Shown here one piece after another: positions 7,768-16,377 of a stretch of 64,000 nucleotides of DNA; the stretch's first letter is position 1, and the number at the start of each line of letters is the position of its first letter. Where the stretch lies: positions 7,812,001-7,876,000 of the forward strand of contig NZ_CP034463.1 in the NCBI RefSeq assembly GCF_003955715.1. The letters run 5' to 3'. The notes under the pieces are model-generated. The model saw only the letters and a program-made list of their open reading frames with translations, was not told where the DNA came from and made no database searches. The DNA is from Streptomyces aquilus. Its GTDB lineage: Bacteria > Actinomycetota > Actinomycetes > Streptomycetales > Streptomycetaceae. Both the position numbers and the translations under genes were made by a program.

Positions 7768-9081
7768 ATGAACCGCCGTCACATCCTCGCCCTGGCCGTG
7801 GGATCGGCCCTCCTGGCCGTCGGCTGCACCGGCACGGGAGGCACCTCGAAAGGCGCCGCCGCCGAGGCGCCCGACGACCCGGCCAAGGTCACCGGCACCA
7901 TCAAGGTCCTCACCGTGCGCACCGACCTCGTGCAGGACGGCACGATGGACGAGTACGCCGCCGAGTTCAACAAGATCTACCCGAAGGTCAAGGTCAAGTT
8001 CGAGGCCCTCACGAACTACGAGGCCGAGGTCAAGATCCGCATGAACACGGAGAACTACGGCGACGTCCTGATGATCCCCGGCGTCATCAAGAAGAGCGAC
8101 TACCCCAAGTTCTTCGCCTCGCTCGGCACGGTCGCGGAACGCGGCGAGAAGTACCGGTTCACCGACTACACCGCGGTCGACGGCAAGGTCTACGGCCAGA
8201 CCGCCGACGGTGTGATGCCCGGCTTCCTCTACAACAAGCGGGTCTGGCAGGAGGCCGGCGTCACCGACTGGCCCACCACCCCGGACGAGTTCCTCGCCGA
8301 CCTCAAGGCCATCAAGTCCAGGACCGACGCGATCCCGTACTACACCAACTTCGCCGCCGGCTGGCCCCTGACCTCCTGGACCTTCGTCAACGGCACGGTC
8401 CACTGCGACCCCAGGGCCACCACGAAGATCGCCGAGGGCAACCCCTGGGCCGCGGGCGCCGACCTGCGCGTGGGCGACACGCTCCTGTACGACATCGTCC
8501 ACGAGGGCCTCGCCGAGAAGGACCCGACCACCTCCAACTGGGAGGCCTCCAAGGGACAGTTGGCCAAGGGGCAGATCGCCACGCAGTGGCTCGGCACCTG
8601 GGCGATCATCCAGTTCCGGGACGCCGCGAAGAAGGCCGGAGCGGACCCGGACGACATCGGCTTCATGCCCTTCCCGGCCCAGACCGGCGGCACGTTCTGC
8701 GCCACGGTCGGCCCGGACTACAACCAGGCCGTCAACGTCCACTCGAAGCACAAGGCAGCCGCCCGCGCCTGGCTCGACTGGTTCACCGAAAAGTCCGGCT
8801 ACGCCGACGACAACCTCGCCATCTCCCCGCTCAAGGACGCGCCGATGCCGACCGTCCTGAAGCCGTACGAGGAGCAGGGCGTCAAGCTCATCGAGCTGGA
8901 CGACAGCAAGGGCGCCGAGGTCAAGGCGATCGACACCGAGTCCGAGGTCGGCATCAACACCCCGGACTATCGCCAGGAGTTGGTCGACCTGGCGCGCGGC
9001 GCCAAGAAGGGTTCGCTCGACGACTATCTGAAGAGCCTGGGCCAGAAGTGGACCGAGACCCAGAAGAACATGGGGTCCTGA
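7768..9081 (+). CDS. Sugar ABC transporter substrate-binding lipoprotein
   Basis: Extracellular solute-binding protein of the CUT1 type, 437 aa, anchored as a lipoprotein. The signal peptide ends in the lipobox LAVGC with Cys20. It is followed by a Gly/Ser/Thr linker and a two-lobed binding domain (GTIKVLTVRTD near the start, WLGTWAIIQF in the middle). I chose ATG at 7768, nine bases after GGAG; starts at 7723 and 7762 have poorer spacing. The stop overlaps the next start by one base (TGATG). With the two permeases it forms an importer, and the neighbouring enzyme suggests beta-mannosides. No ATPase is encoded nearby. Confidence 0.93.
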   Translation: MNRRHILALAVGSALLAVGCTGTGGTSKGAAAEAPDDPAKVTGTIKVLTVRTDLVQDGTMDEYAAEFNKIYPKVKVKFEALTNYEAEVKIRMNTENYGDVLMIPGVIKKSDYPKFFASLGTVAERGEKYRFTDYTAVDGKVYGQTADGVMPGFLYNKRVWQEAGVTDWPTTPDEFLADLKAIKSRTDAIPYYTNFAAGWPLTSWTFVNGTVHCDPRATTKIAEGNPWAAGADLRVGDTLLYDIVHEGLAEKDPTTSNWEASKGQLAKGQIATQWLGTWAIIQFRDAAKKAGADPDDIGFMPFPAQTGGTFCATVGPDYNQAVNVHSKHKAAARAWLDWFTEKSGYADDNLAISPLKDAPMPTVLKPYEEQGVKLIELDDSKGAEVKAIDTESEVGINTPDYRQELVDLARGAKKGSLDDYLKSLGQKWTETQKNMGS

Positions 9082-10028
9082 TGACGGACACCACCGCACG
9101 GCTGTCCGTCACGAAGGAGCCGGTACGGAACACCCCGGCACCGGCTCCGGCCCCTCGCCGGGCCCGAGTCCGGCGGCACCTGACCCCCTGGATCTTCCTG
9201 ATCGCCCCGCTCGCCCTGCTGATCACCTTCACCTACGCGCCGATCGTCAACATGATCGCGTACAGCTTCACCGACTGGGACGGCGTGAGCCCCGAGCTGC
9301 ACTACACGGGCGTCGAGAACTACACCGAACTCTTCACCCGCTCCGAGCTGTTCGAGGTCTTCTTCGTCAGCGGCTACTACCTGGTCGCCTCCGCGATCCA
9401 GATCGTCGCGGCCCTGTACTTCGCGACGATCCTCAGCTTCGACGTCCGCTTCCGGAACTTCTTCAAGGGCGTGCTGTTCTTCCCGTACCTGATCAACGGG
9501 GTGGCGATCGGCTTCGTCTTCCTCTACTTCTTCCAGGACGGCGGCACCCTCGACTCGGTCCTGGCGTTGTTCGGCTACCACTCCGACCACGCCTGGCTGG
9601 GCACCCCGTTCTCCGCCAACTCCTCGCTGGCCGCGGTCTCGATCTGGCGCTATCTGGGCCTGAACTTCGTCCTGTTCCTCGGCGCGATCCAGTCGATCCC
9701 GGGGGAGTTGTACGAGGCGGCCGAACTGGACGGAGCGAACCGCTGGCAGCAGTTCCGCCACATCATCGCGCCGGGCATCAGGCCCGTGCTGACCCTGACG
9801 GTCATCCTCTCGGTCTCGGGCTCCCTGTCCGCCTTCGAGATCCCGTACATCATGACGGGCGGCGCGACCGGCACGGAGACCTTCGTGATCCAGACCGTGA
9901 AGCTGGCCTTCCAGTTCAACAAGACCGGCCTGGCCTCGGCCGCCGCCCTGGTCCTGCTGCTGATCATCCTGCTGGTGACCTGGCTCCAGCGCAGGCTCGT
10001 CCCCGACGACAAGGTGGACCTGGTATGA
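9081..10028 (+). CDS. Sugar ABC transporter permease (MalF-like)
   Basis: Inner-membrane CUT1 permease of 315 aa. A basic proline-rich cytoplasmic N-terminus is followed by about six membrane segments, the first being WIFLIAPLALLITFTYAPIV. The EAA loop that docks the ATPase is visible near the C-terminus: YEAAELDGANRWQQFRHI. Start ATG at 9081 shares a base with the stop of the binding-protein gene, and the stop overlaps the next permease by 4 bp. It would form the channel with the second permease. Confidence 0.93.
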   Translation: MTDTTARLSVTKEPVRNTPAPAPAPRRARVRRHLTPWIFLIAPLALLITFTYAPIVNMIAYSFTDWDGVSPELHYTGVENYTELFTRSELFEVFFVSGYYLVASAIQIVAALYFATILSFDVRFRNFFKGVLFFPYLINGVAIGFVFLYFFQDGGTLDSVLALFGYHSDHAWLGTPFSANSSLAAVSIWRYLGLNFVLFLGAIQSIPGELYEAAELDGANRWQQFRHIIAPGIRPVLTLTVILSVSGSLSAFEIPYIMTGGATGTETFVIQTVKLAFQFNKTGLASAAALVLLLIILLVTWLQRRLVPDDKVDLV

Positions 10029-10855
10029 CCCGCCGAGCCGTGGCCCGCACCCTCGTGTACGCGTCGCTCGTCCTCGCGACCCTCGTGGTCCTGCTCCCTC
10101 TGGGCGTGGTCTTCCTGACGTCCCTCAAGACGGACCGGGAGATGACGGGCGGCAGCGGGGCCCTGGCCTTCCCCGACGACCCGCTGAACTTCCACAACTA
10201 CGTGACCGCGTTCCAGGACGGCCGGATGCTCTCGGCCTTCGGCCACACGGCCTTCATCCTGGTCTTCGCCATCGCCGGCACGGTCCTGATCGGTTCGATG
10301 ACGGCGTACGCCATCGACCGCTTCACGTTCCGCTTCAAGAAGCTGATCGTGGCCCTGTTCCTGCTGGCGGCCCTGGTCCCCGGCGTCACGACCCAGGTCG
10401 CGACCTTCCAGATCGTCAACGGCTTCGGCATGTTCGACACGCTCTGGGCGCCCATCGCCCTCTACATGGGCACCGACATCGTTTCGATCTACATCTTCCT
10501 GCAGTTCGTGCGCTCGATCCCGGTCTCCCTGGACGAGTCGGCCCGCCTGGACGGCGCCAACGCCTTCACGATCTACCGAAAGATCATCTTCCCGCTCCTG
10601 AAACCGGCCATCGCCACGGTCGTGATCGTGAAGGGGATCACCGTCTACAACGACTTCTACATCCCGTTCCTCTACATGCCGTCCCAGGATCTTGGCGTGA
10701 TCTCGACGTCCCTGTTCCGCTTCAAGGGCCCGTACGGCGCCCACTGGGAAACGATCTCGGCAGGAGCCATAGTCGTCATCCTGCCAACGTTGACCGTCTT
10801 CCTGGCGTTGCAGCGCTACATCTACAACGGGTTCACGAAGGGAGCGACCCGATAG
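10025..10855 (+). CDS. Sugar ABC transporter permease (MalG-like)
   Basis: Second channel subunit, 276 aa, with six predicted membrane helices. The first is in VYASLVLATLVVLLPLGVVF and the last in VVILPTLTVFLALQ. The EAA-type loop is DESARLDGANAFTIYRK. ATG at 10025 overlaps the previous stop (ATGA). The protein ends in YNGFTKGATR, a typical MalG-like C-terminus. No ATPase gene follows; Streptomyces often use a shared ATPase (MsiK) for such systems, which is inference here. Confidence 0.93.
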   Translation: MTRRAVARTLVYASLVLATLVVLLPLGVVFLTSLKTDREMTGGSGALAFPDDPLNFHNYVTAFQDGRMLSAFGHTAFILVFAIAGTVLIGSMTAYAIDRFTFRFKKLIVALFLLAALVPGVTTQVATFQIVNGFGMFDTLWAPIALYMGTDIVSIYIFLQFVRSIPVSLDESARLDGANAFTIYRKIIFPLLKPAIATVVIVKGITVYNDFYIPFLYMPSQDLGVISTSLFRFKGPYGAHWETISAGAIVVILPTLTVFLALQRYIYNGFTKGATR

Positions 10856-10866
10856 AGGGCCTTTCA

Positions 10867-10896
10867 GGGGCGCGGGGAACTGCGCGACAAGCCACA
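10867..10896 (+). repeat. Streptomyces intergenic repeat, copy 2
   Basis: Starts 11 bp after the stop of the second permease. Its first 20 bases match copy 1 (4124-4143) exactly and the following GCCACA also matches. Both copies are in the same orientation, so they flank the mannoside cluster as direct repeats. Confidence 0.75.
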
Positions 10897-10936
10897 CAAA
10901 CCGTCACTCGCAACACAACAGTTCCCCCTACGGCGT

Positions 10937-12229
10937 CTAGGCGGACAACGCACTCACCAAAACCGGCGCGACAAGCTCAACCTGCCACGGCCGGGCCCCA
11001 TGCCCAGCAAGCGCGTCCCCAACAGACCCTGCGTCGACAACCTTCGGCGGCTCCCAGCAAACCCGCCGAACGGTATCCGGAGTGATCAGGTTCTCCTGAG
11101 GCATGTTGAGCCGCTCTGCCAGGGCAGACACCCCGGCCCGAGCCGCGGACAACCGAGCAGCCGCAGCCGGATCCTTGTCGGCCCAAGCGCGTGGCGGCGG
11201 CGGCCCCGTCACCGGCTGCCCAGGCGCAGGCAACTGCGCCTCGGGCAGCGCCTTGGCCCGGTCGACGGCGGCCTGCCACTGCTCCAGCTGGCGCCGCCCC
11301 ATCCGCGGCCCGAACCCGTTCAGCCCGGTCAGCACCTGCACATTGGCCGGAAGCGACAGCGCGGCCTCCACGATCGCCGCGTCGGACAGCACCTTGCCCG
11401 GCGACACGTCCCGCCGCTGCGCGATCCGGTCCCGCGTCTGCCACAGCTCCCGCACGACGGCCAGCTGCCGCCGCCGCCGCACCTTGTGCATCCCGGACGT
11501 GCGCCGCCAGGGGTCCTTGCGCGGCTCGGCGGGCGGCGCGGCCGCGATCGCGGCGAACTCCTGCCGCGCCCACTCCAGCTTCCCCTGCCGGTCCAGCTCC
11601 TTCTCCAGCGCGTCCCGCAGATCGACCAGGAGCTCCACGTCCAGCGCGGCGTAGCGCAGCCACGGCTCGGGCAGCGGCCGGGTCGACCAGTCGACGGCGG
11701 AGTGGCCCTTTTCGAGGACGAAGCCCAGCACGCCCTCGACCATCGCGCCGAGCCCGACCCGGGGGAACCCGGCGAGCCGTCCGGCCAGCTCCGTGTCGAA
11801 CAACGATGTCGGAACCATGCCTATCTCGCGGAGACAGGGCAGATCCTGGGTGGCGGCGTGCAGCACCCACTCCACCCCGGACAGCGCCTCGCCGAGCCCG
11901 GACAGGTCGGGGCAGGCCACGGGGTCGATCAGGGCGCTGCCGGCGCCTTCGCGGCGCAGCTGGACGAGGTAGGCACGCTGTCCGTAGCGGTAGCCGGAGG
12001 CGCGCTCGGCGTCGACGGCGACGGGGCCGGAGCCGGCGGCGAACGCGGCGATCATCTCGGCGAGCGCGGTCTCGTCCGCGATCACCGGCGGGATGCCTTC
12101 GCGCGGTTCCAGTAGCGGAACGGCCTCAGGGTTCGGCGCCCCCGTAACAGAAGATCCGCCGTCGTCCGGAGGGGCGCCTCCGGTGGTTCGCAGTGAACTG
12201 TCTGCTGCGGTGTCTTGGGCGTCGGTCAC
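10937..12229 (-). CDS. rnd: Ribonuclease D (DEDDy 3'-5' exonuclease with HRDC domain)
   Basis: 3'-5' exoribonuclease of 430 aa that trims structured RNA ends. The exonuclease domain shows the four acidic metal ligands and the tyrosine: Asp73 and Glu75 in VAVDAERASG, Asp129 in HAATQDLPCL, and the YxxxD motif YAALD (Tyr193, Asp197). An HRDC domain follows (about 240-320, including LTGLNGFGPRMGRRQLEQ), then a proline-rich linker and a C-terminal region typical of actinobacterial homologues. Start is GTG at 12229. The long low-complexity N-terminus (residues 1-35) may mean that translation really begins further in. Confidence 0.93.
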   Translation of the reverse strand: MTDAQDTAADSSLRTTGGAPPDDGGSSVTGAPNPEAVPLLEPREGIPPVIADETALAEMIAAFAAGSGPVAVDAERASGYRYGQRAYLVQLRREGAGSALIDPVACPDLSGLGEALSGVEWVLHAATQDLPCLREIGMVPTSLFDTELAGRLAGFPRVGLGAMVEGVLGFVLEKGHSAVDWSTRPLPEPWLRYAALDVELLVDLRDALEKELDRQGKLEWARQEFAAIAAAPPAEPRKDPWRRTSGMHKVRRRRQLAVVRELWQTRDRIAQRRDVSPGKVLSDAAIVEAALSLPANVQVLTGLNGFGPRMGRRQLEQWQAAVDRAKALPEAQLPAPGQPVTGPPPPRAWADKDPAAAARLSAARAGVSALAERLNMPQENLITPDTVRRVCWEPPKVVDAGSVGDALAGHGARPWQVELVAPVLVSALSA

Positions 12230-12254
12230 GTGTCAAGGGTATCTGTGCATGGAC

Positions 12255-12290
12255 GGCGCCCGCCGACGGAACGTTCCGTCGACGGGCGCC
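12255..12290. terminator. 36-bp near-perfect inverted repeat, terminator of the response-regulator gene
   Basis: The left arm begins GGCGCCCG and the right arm ends CGGGCGCC, with the centre CGACGGAACGTTCCGTCG. Only one base pair is mismatched over 18 bp per arm. It lies 61 bp downstream of the response-regulator stop and 25 bp upstream of the rnd start, both on the minus strand. The central AACGTT would form the loop. Confidence 0.7.
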
Positions 12291-12351
12291 TGAGGGTCGT
12301 AAACCAGTCAGTACGGCGAAAGCTCTGGTTCACGTCCGTGAACGAGGTTGC

Positions 12352-13014
12352 TCAGTGGATGATGCCGGTGCGCAGGGCCACCGCCACCATGCCGGCCCGG
12401 TCGCCCGTGCCGAGCTTGCGGGCGATGCGGGCGAGGTGGCTCTTGACGGTCAGTGCGGACAGGCCCATCGAGACGCCGATGGCCTTGTTCGACTGGCCCT
12501 CCGCCACCAGCCGCAGTACCTCGACCTCACGGCCGGACAGCTCGCGGTAGCCGCCCGGGTGGCTCGGGGCACCCGGGGGGCGGCGGTGCATCCCGGCGGC
12601 GCGGGAACCGATGGGGGCGGCACCGGGTCGGGTGGGGAGCCCGACGTTGGTGCGGGTGCCGGTGACGACATAGCCCTTCACTCCGCCCGCGAGGGCGTTG
12701 CGGACGGCGCCGATGTCGTCGGCGGCGGACAGGGCGAGGCCGTTGGGCCAGCCTGCCGCGCGGGTCTCCGACAGGAGGGTCAGGCCGGAGCCGTCGGGCA
12801 GATGGACGTCGGCGACACAGATGTCGCGGGGGTTGCCGATGCGGGGACGAGCCTCCGCGACGGACGAGGCCTCGATGACATCGCGCACACCGAGCGCCCA
12901 CAGGTGGCGGGTGACGGTGGAGCGGACGCGCGGGTCGGCCACGACCACCATCGCGGTGGGCTTGTTCGGGCGGTAGGCGACCAGGCTTGCGGGCTGCTCG
13001 AGAAGAACGGACAC
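12352..13014 (-). CDS. Orphan NarL/LuxR-type response regulator
   Basis: DNA-binding regulator of 220 aa. Residues 20-125 form a receiver-like domain with a likely phospho-acceptor Asp69 in CVADVHLPDGSG. The N-terminal acidic pocket has a single Asp (VVVADP) instead of the usual pair. A Gly/Pro/Arg-rich linker (130-155) leads to a LuxR helix-turn-helix: LSGREVEVLRLVAEG and LSALTVKSHLARIARKLG. Start is GTG at 13014 with AGGAGG just upstream. No sensor kinase is adjacent, so it may be phosphorylated at a distance or act without phosphorylation. It sits alone between rnd and the DUF3000 gene. Confidence 0.9.
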   Translation of the reverse strand: MSVLLEQPASLVAYRPNKPTAMVVVADPRVRSTVTRHLWALGVRDVIEASSVAEARPRIGNPRDICVADVHLPDGSGLTLLSETRAAGWPNGLALSAADDIGAVRNALAGGVKGYVVTGTRTNVGLPTRPGAAPIGSRAAGMHRRPPGAPSHPGGYRELSGREVEVLRLVAEGQSNKAIGVSMGLSALTVKSHLARIARKLGTGDRAGMVAVALRTGIIH

Positions 13015-13251
13015 CAGGCCTCCTGGAGTGCGGGGACGACTTGGAAGGTCACAGTCGTCTTCGGCACCGGATCACGAGTCCTTTAGAGAATGATCACGAT
13101 CTAGTGAGTAACAATTGGTGCAATTCGGACGTGTGGTCGATCGTTCGGTGAACGAATCGGCTCGTTCGAGGGATCGCTCTCGACTGAAAGTGGCCGTATC
13201 GACAAAGTGACGACAAAATCCCTGCGCCCGAAAAGGTGACCCGAGGGGTCG
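13015..13251. other. Intergenic region upstream of the response regulator
   Basis: 237 bp without a gene. It is relatively AT-rich near 13085-13130 and should hold the minus-strand promoter of the response regulator. Between 13138 and 13172 the sequence TCGTTCG occurs twice with an inverted partner CGAACGA-like run, but no convincing -35/-10 pair could be assigned. Confidence 0.4.
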
Positions 13252-13920
13252 TCAGCGTGACTGCGGACCGCGCCGCTGCGGCAGCGTCACCACCGACGCG
13301 TCGCCCGGACCGGCCGGCGGCAGCCCCGCGACCTGCGCGAGCAGATCGCACCAGGCCGCCAGATGACCCGCGGTGTCCGGCACCCCGCCCAGCCCCTCGC
13401 GGGGCGTCCAGGAGGCGCGGATCTCGATCTGCGAGGCCGACGGGCGCTCGGCGAGACCGCCGAAGTAGTGGGAGCTGGCCCGGGTGACCGTGCCGCTCGG
13501 CTCCCCGCACGCGAGGCCGCGCGCCTGGAGCGCGCCGGTCAGCCACGACCAGCACACCTCGGGCAGCAGCGGATCGGCCGCCATCTCCGACTCCAGCTCC
13601 GCGCGCACCAGCGTGACCAGCCGGAAGGCACCCCGCCAGGCGTCGTGCCCGTCCGGGTCGTGCAGCAGCACCAGCCGGCCGTCCGCCAGGTCCTGGTCGC
13701 CGTCGACGACCGTCGCCTCCAGCGCGTACGCGAACGGCGCGAGCCGCTGCGGGGCGCGCGTCGGCTCCACCTCGATCTGCGGCCTGAGCCGCGCGGCCCT
13801 CAGCGCGTCGACGGCGGCCCGGAAGGGCAACGGAGCGTCGCTGCTCGTATCCCGGTCCCCCTCCTTCGCGTCGTCCATTCCGCCAGTGCCGTCCGACAGT
13901 CGTCCTTGAGCCGCAGCCAT
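13252..13920 (-). CDS. DUF3000 domain-containing protein
   Basis: Conserved actinobacterial protein of 222 aa and unknown function, regularly found next to hemE. The acidic N-terminus (residues 1-30) is followed by the DUF3000 region with APFAYALEA, the [17 protein letters not shown] stretch, [13 protein letters not shown] and IEIRASWTP. No signal peptide or membrane helix is present. ATG at 13920 is the first start; a second ATG at 13878 (MDDAKEG) is possible, since neither has a strong ribosome site. It is divergent from hemE across about 130 bp, so the two may share a regulatory region. Confidence 0.85.
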   Translation of the reverse strand: MAAAQGRLSDGTGGMDDAKEGDRDTSSDAPLPFRAAVDALRAARLRPQIEVEPTRAPQRLAPFAYALEATVVDGDQDLADGRLVLLHDPDGHDAWRGAFRLVTLVRAELESEMAADPLLPEVCWSWLTGALQARGLACGEPSGTVTRASSHYFGGLAERPSASQIEIRASWTPREGLGGVPDTAGHLAAWCDLLAQVAGLPPAGPGDASVVTLPQRRGPQSR

Positions 13921-14049
13921 GCGGGAAGATTAAAGGGAAGCGGGGCCCGGTGCGGGCCTAGACACCCGGACAACGGGCGCCAGGTCACCGGCGAACCGGC
14001 ACCGACGCCGGGCACCGGGCACTGCGGACGCCGTGCGAAACTTGCCGAC

Positions 14050-15105
14050 GTGAGTGCTAACCAGACGCCGCCGTCCGCCACGTACGAATCCGCCTTCCTC
14101 AAGGCCTGCCGGCGCGAGCCCGTGCCGCACACGCCGGTGTGGTTCATGCGGCAGGCCGGGCGCTCACTGCCGGAGTACCGCAAGGTCCGCGAGGGCGTCC
14201 CGATGCTCGAGTCCTGCATGCGGCCCGAGCTGGTCACCGAGATCACCCTCCAGCCCGTGCGCCGGCACGGCGTGGACGCGGCGATCTACTTCAGCGACAT
14301 CGTCGTCCCGCTCAAGGCCATCGGCATCGACCTCGACATCAAGCCCGGCGTCGGCCCGGTCGTCGAGAAGCCGATCCGCACCCGCGCCGACCTGGCCCAG
14401 CTGCGCGACCTCACCCCCGAGGACGTCTCCTACGTCACCGAGGCCGTCGGCCTGCTGACCGCCGAGCTCGGCGCCACCCCGCTCATCGGTTTCGCCGGCG
14501 CACCTTTCACCCTCGCGAGTTACCTCGTCGAGGGCGGTCCGTCGCGCACGTACGAGAACGCCAAGGCGATGATGTACGGCGACCCGGAGCTCTGGGCCGA
14601 CCTGCTGGACCGCCTGGCCGACATCACGGCCGCCTTCCTGAAGGTGCAGATCGAGGCGGGCGCCTCCGCCGTCCAGCTCTTCGACTCCTGGGCCGGCGCC
14701 CTCGCCCCCGTCGACTACCGCCGCTCGGTGATGGCCGCCTCCGCGAAGGTGCTCGACGCCGTCGCCGGATACGGCGTCCCGCGCATCCACTTCGGCGTCG
14801 GCACCGGCGAGCTGCTGGGCCTCATGGGCGAGGCCGGCGCGGACGTCGTCGGCGTCGACTACCGGGTGTCGCTCGACGAGGCCGCCCGCCGCGTCGGCCC
14901 CGGCAAGGCGCTCCAGGGCAACCTCGACCCGACCGTCCTGTTCGCCGGCACCGACGCGGTCGAGGCCAAGACCCGCGAGGTCCTGGAGACGGCGAAGGAC
15001 CTGGAGGGCCACGTCTTCAACCTCGGCCACGGCGTCATGCCGTCCACCGACCCGGACGCGCTGACCCGGCTCGTGGAGTACGTCCACACGCGGACGGCCC
15101 GCTGA
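14050..15105 (+). CDS. hemE: Uroporphyrinogen decarboxylase
   Basis: Removes the four acetate carboxyls of uroporphyrinogen III to give coproporphyrinogen III. The 351-aa length is normal. The N-terminal signature [16 protein letters not shown] and the second signature [18 protein letters not shown] are intact, as is the Asp-containing YFSDIVVPL strand. GTG at 14050 is the start; the frame is open for another 229 codons upstream, but that lies over the DUF3000 gene and the intergenic region. The next steps in haem synthesis, HemY and HemQ, are encoded 4-6 kb downstream. Confidence 0.96.
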   Translation: MSANQTPPSATYESAFLKACRREPVPHTPVWFMRQAGRSLPEYRKVREGVPMLESCMRPELVTEITLQPVRRHGVDAAIYFSDIVVPLKAIGIDLDIKPGVGPVVEKPIRTRADLAQLRDLTPEDVSYVTEAVGLLTAELGATPLIGFAGAPFTLASYLVEGGPSRTYENAKAMMYGDPELWADLLDRLADITAAFLKVQIEAGASAVQLFDSWAGALAPVDYRRSVMAASAKVLDAVAGYGVPRIHFGVGTGELLGLMGEAGADVVGVDYRVSLDEAARRVGPGKALQGNLDPTVLFAGTDAVEAKTREVLETAKDLEGHVFNLGHGVMPSTDPDALTRLVEYVHTRTAR

Positions 15106-15106
15106 C

Positions 15107-15925
15107 CTACCAGGTGTGCCGGGGCCGCGCCTTCCTGCCGAAGAGCAGGCCGCGTGGTTCCGGCGGCGGGGTCGTGCCCGCCTTCAGCGGCCAGGCCAGC
15201 GCCATGCCGACGAGGAAGCCCACGACGTGCGCCGCGTACGCCACCGTGCCCGCGTCGGAGACGCCCTCGCCGGACGAGTAGACGGCCTGGAGCGCGAACC
15301 AGAAGCCCAGCACCAGCCAGGCCGGCAGCCTCAGCGGCAGGAAGACCAGGAACGGGACCAGCACCCACACCCTGGCCTTCGGATACAGCACCAGGTAGGC
15401 GCCCAGCACCCCCGCGATGGCGCCGGACGCGCCGATCAGCGGGTCGCCGGAGTCGGCGTTGAGGAACGCGAAGCCGTACGACGCCGCGTAGCCGCAGACG
15501 ACGTAGAACAGCGCGAAGCGCACATGGCCCATGCGGTCCTCGACGTTGTTGCCGAAGATCAGCAGGAACAGCATGTTGCCCAGCAGGTGCAGCCAGCCGC
15601 CGTGCAGGAACATCGCGGTGAACACGGACAGGAACGGGGACTTGTCGTAGCCCGGCGGCCCGACCACGCACCCCCGGCCGCCCGGACCGACCTCGCCCGT
15701 GGGCACGAGGCGGGGCAGCTGATGGTGGATCAGCTCCTGCGGCACCGCCGCGTAGTGGTCCAGGAAGGCCTGGAGATGACAGAGCTGGGACAGGCTGCTG
15801 TCGCCCGCCACGGAGCCGGCCAGGCCGGGCGTGTACAGGAAGACCAGCACGTTCGCGGCGATGAGCGCATACGTCACCACAGGGGTGCGGCGCACCGGGT
15901 TCACGTCATGGACGGGGATGACCAC
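15107..15925 (-). CDS. Rhomboid family intramembrane serine protease
   Basis: Polytopic membrane protease of 272 aa. The catalytic serine is in GASGAIAG (Ser167) and the catalytic histidine in HVVGFLVGM (His233). The conserved HGGWLHLLGNMLFL segment, which helps form the active-site pocket, is at 108-121. An N-terminal helix (VVTYALIAANVLVFLY) precedes an extracellular loop with cysteines. Start is GTG. It converges on hemE with a single base between the stops. Its substrate cannot be told from the sequence. Confidence 0.92.
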   Translation of the reverse strand: MVIPVHDVNPVRRTPVVTYALIAANVLVFLYTPGLAGSVAGDSSLSQLCHLQAFLDHYAAVPQELIHHQLPRLVPTGEVGPGGRGCVVGPPGYDKSPFLSVFTAMFLHGGWLHLLGNMLFLLIFGNNVEDRMGHVRFALFYVVCGYAASYGFAFLNADSGDPLIGASGAIAGVLGAYLVLYPKARVWVLVPFLVFLPLRLPAWLVLGFWFALQAVYSSGEGVSDAGTVAYAAHVVGFLVGMALAWPLKAGTTPPPEPRGLLFGRKARPRHTW

Positions 15926-15969
15926 AAGGAAGTAGTGCCCGCGATGCGGTTCCCGAATCGGTGAACACC

Positions 15970-15985
15970 CGCACGCGCGCGTGCG
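15970..15985. promoter_or_regulatory. 16-bp alternating purine-pyrimidine palindrome
   Basis: CGCACGCGCGCGTGCG is a perfect palindrome and also alternates pyrimidine and purine. It lies in the 125-bp divergent gap between the rhomboid gene and the 107-aa gene at 16051. It could be an operator or a Z-DNA-prone element; no regulator can be assigned. Confidence 0.4.
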
Positions 15986-16050
15986 TATGACTTCTCAACT
16001 GCCCGCGGCACGGGGAAGGCAGGTCGCGGGGTGAACGTGAGGAACAGGCG

Positions 16051-16374
16051 ATGAACGACCGAGTTACTCCTCCGATCCACGCGCTGCCCGACGGCGAGGC
16101 CGAGGTCGCCGTGGTGCTGAGACTGCCCTGGGAAGACGTGGCCCGGCTGGGCCAGGACGCGGGGCGGCTCGCTACGCAGATGCAGCGGCCGGTGACGCTG
16201 GACGAGGCGGTGAGCCACCGGCTGCGGTCCACCCGGCCCGCGGCCCACGCGAAACCGGCGGGGGAGCAGCCGGCCGCGGTGGCCGCGCCGAGCGCCTCCG
16301 TCTCCTCCCTGCCGCCCCGCCCGGCCGCCGACCAGACCCGTCAGGCCATCGAACGCATCAACGGATCGGCGTAG
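16051..16374 (+). CDS. Conserved hypothetical protein, 107 aa
   Basis: Small soluble protein. The first 60 residues look folded (EAEVAVVLRLPWEDVARLGQ, then TLDEAVSHRLRS); the rest is Ala/Pro-rich and probably disordered. GTGAGGAACAGG precedes the ATG at 16051 and gives a fair ribosome site. It converges on the flavoprotein gene, with only three bases between the stops. The function is not recognised. Confidence 0.7.
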   Translation: MNDRVTPPIHALPDGEAEVAVVLRLPWEDVARLGQDAGRLATQMQRPVTLDEAVSHRLRSTRPAAHAKPAGEQPAAVAAPSASVSSLPPRPAADQTRQAIERINGSA

Positions 16375-16377
16375 TCG

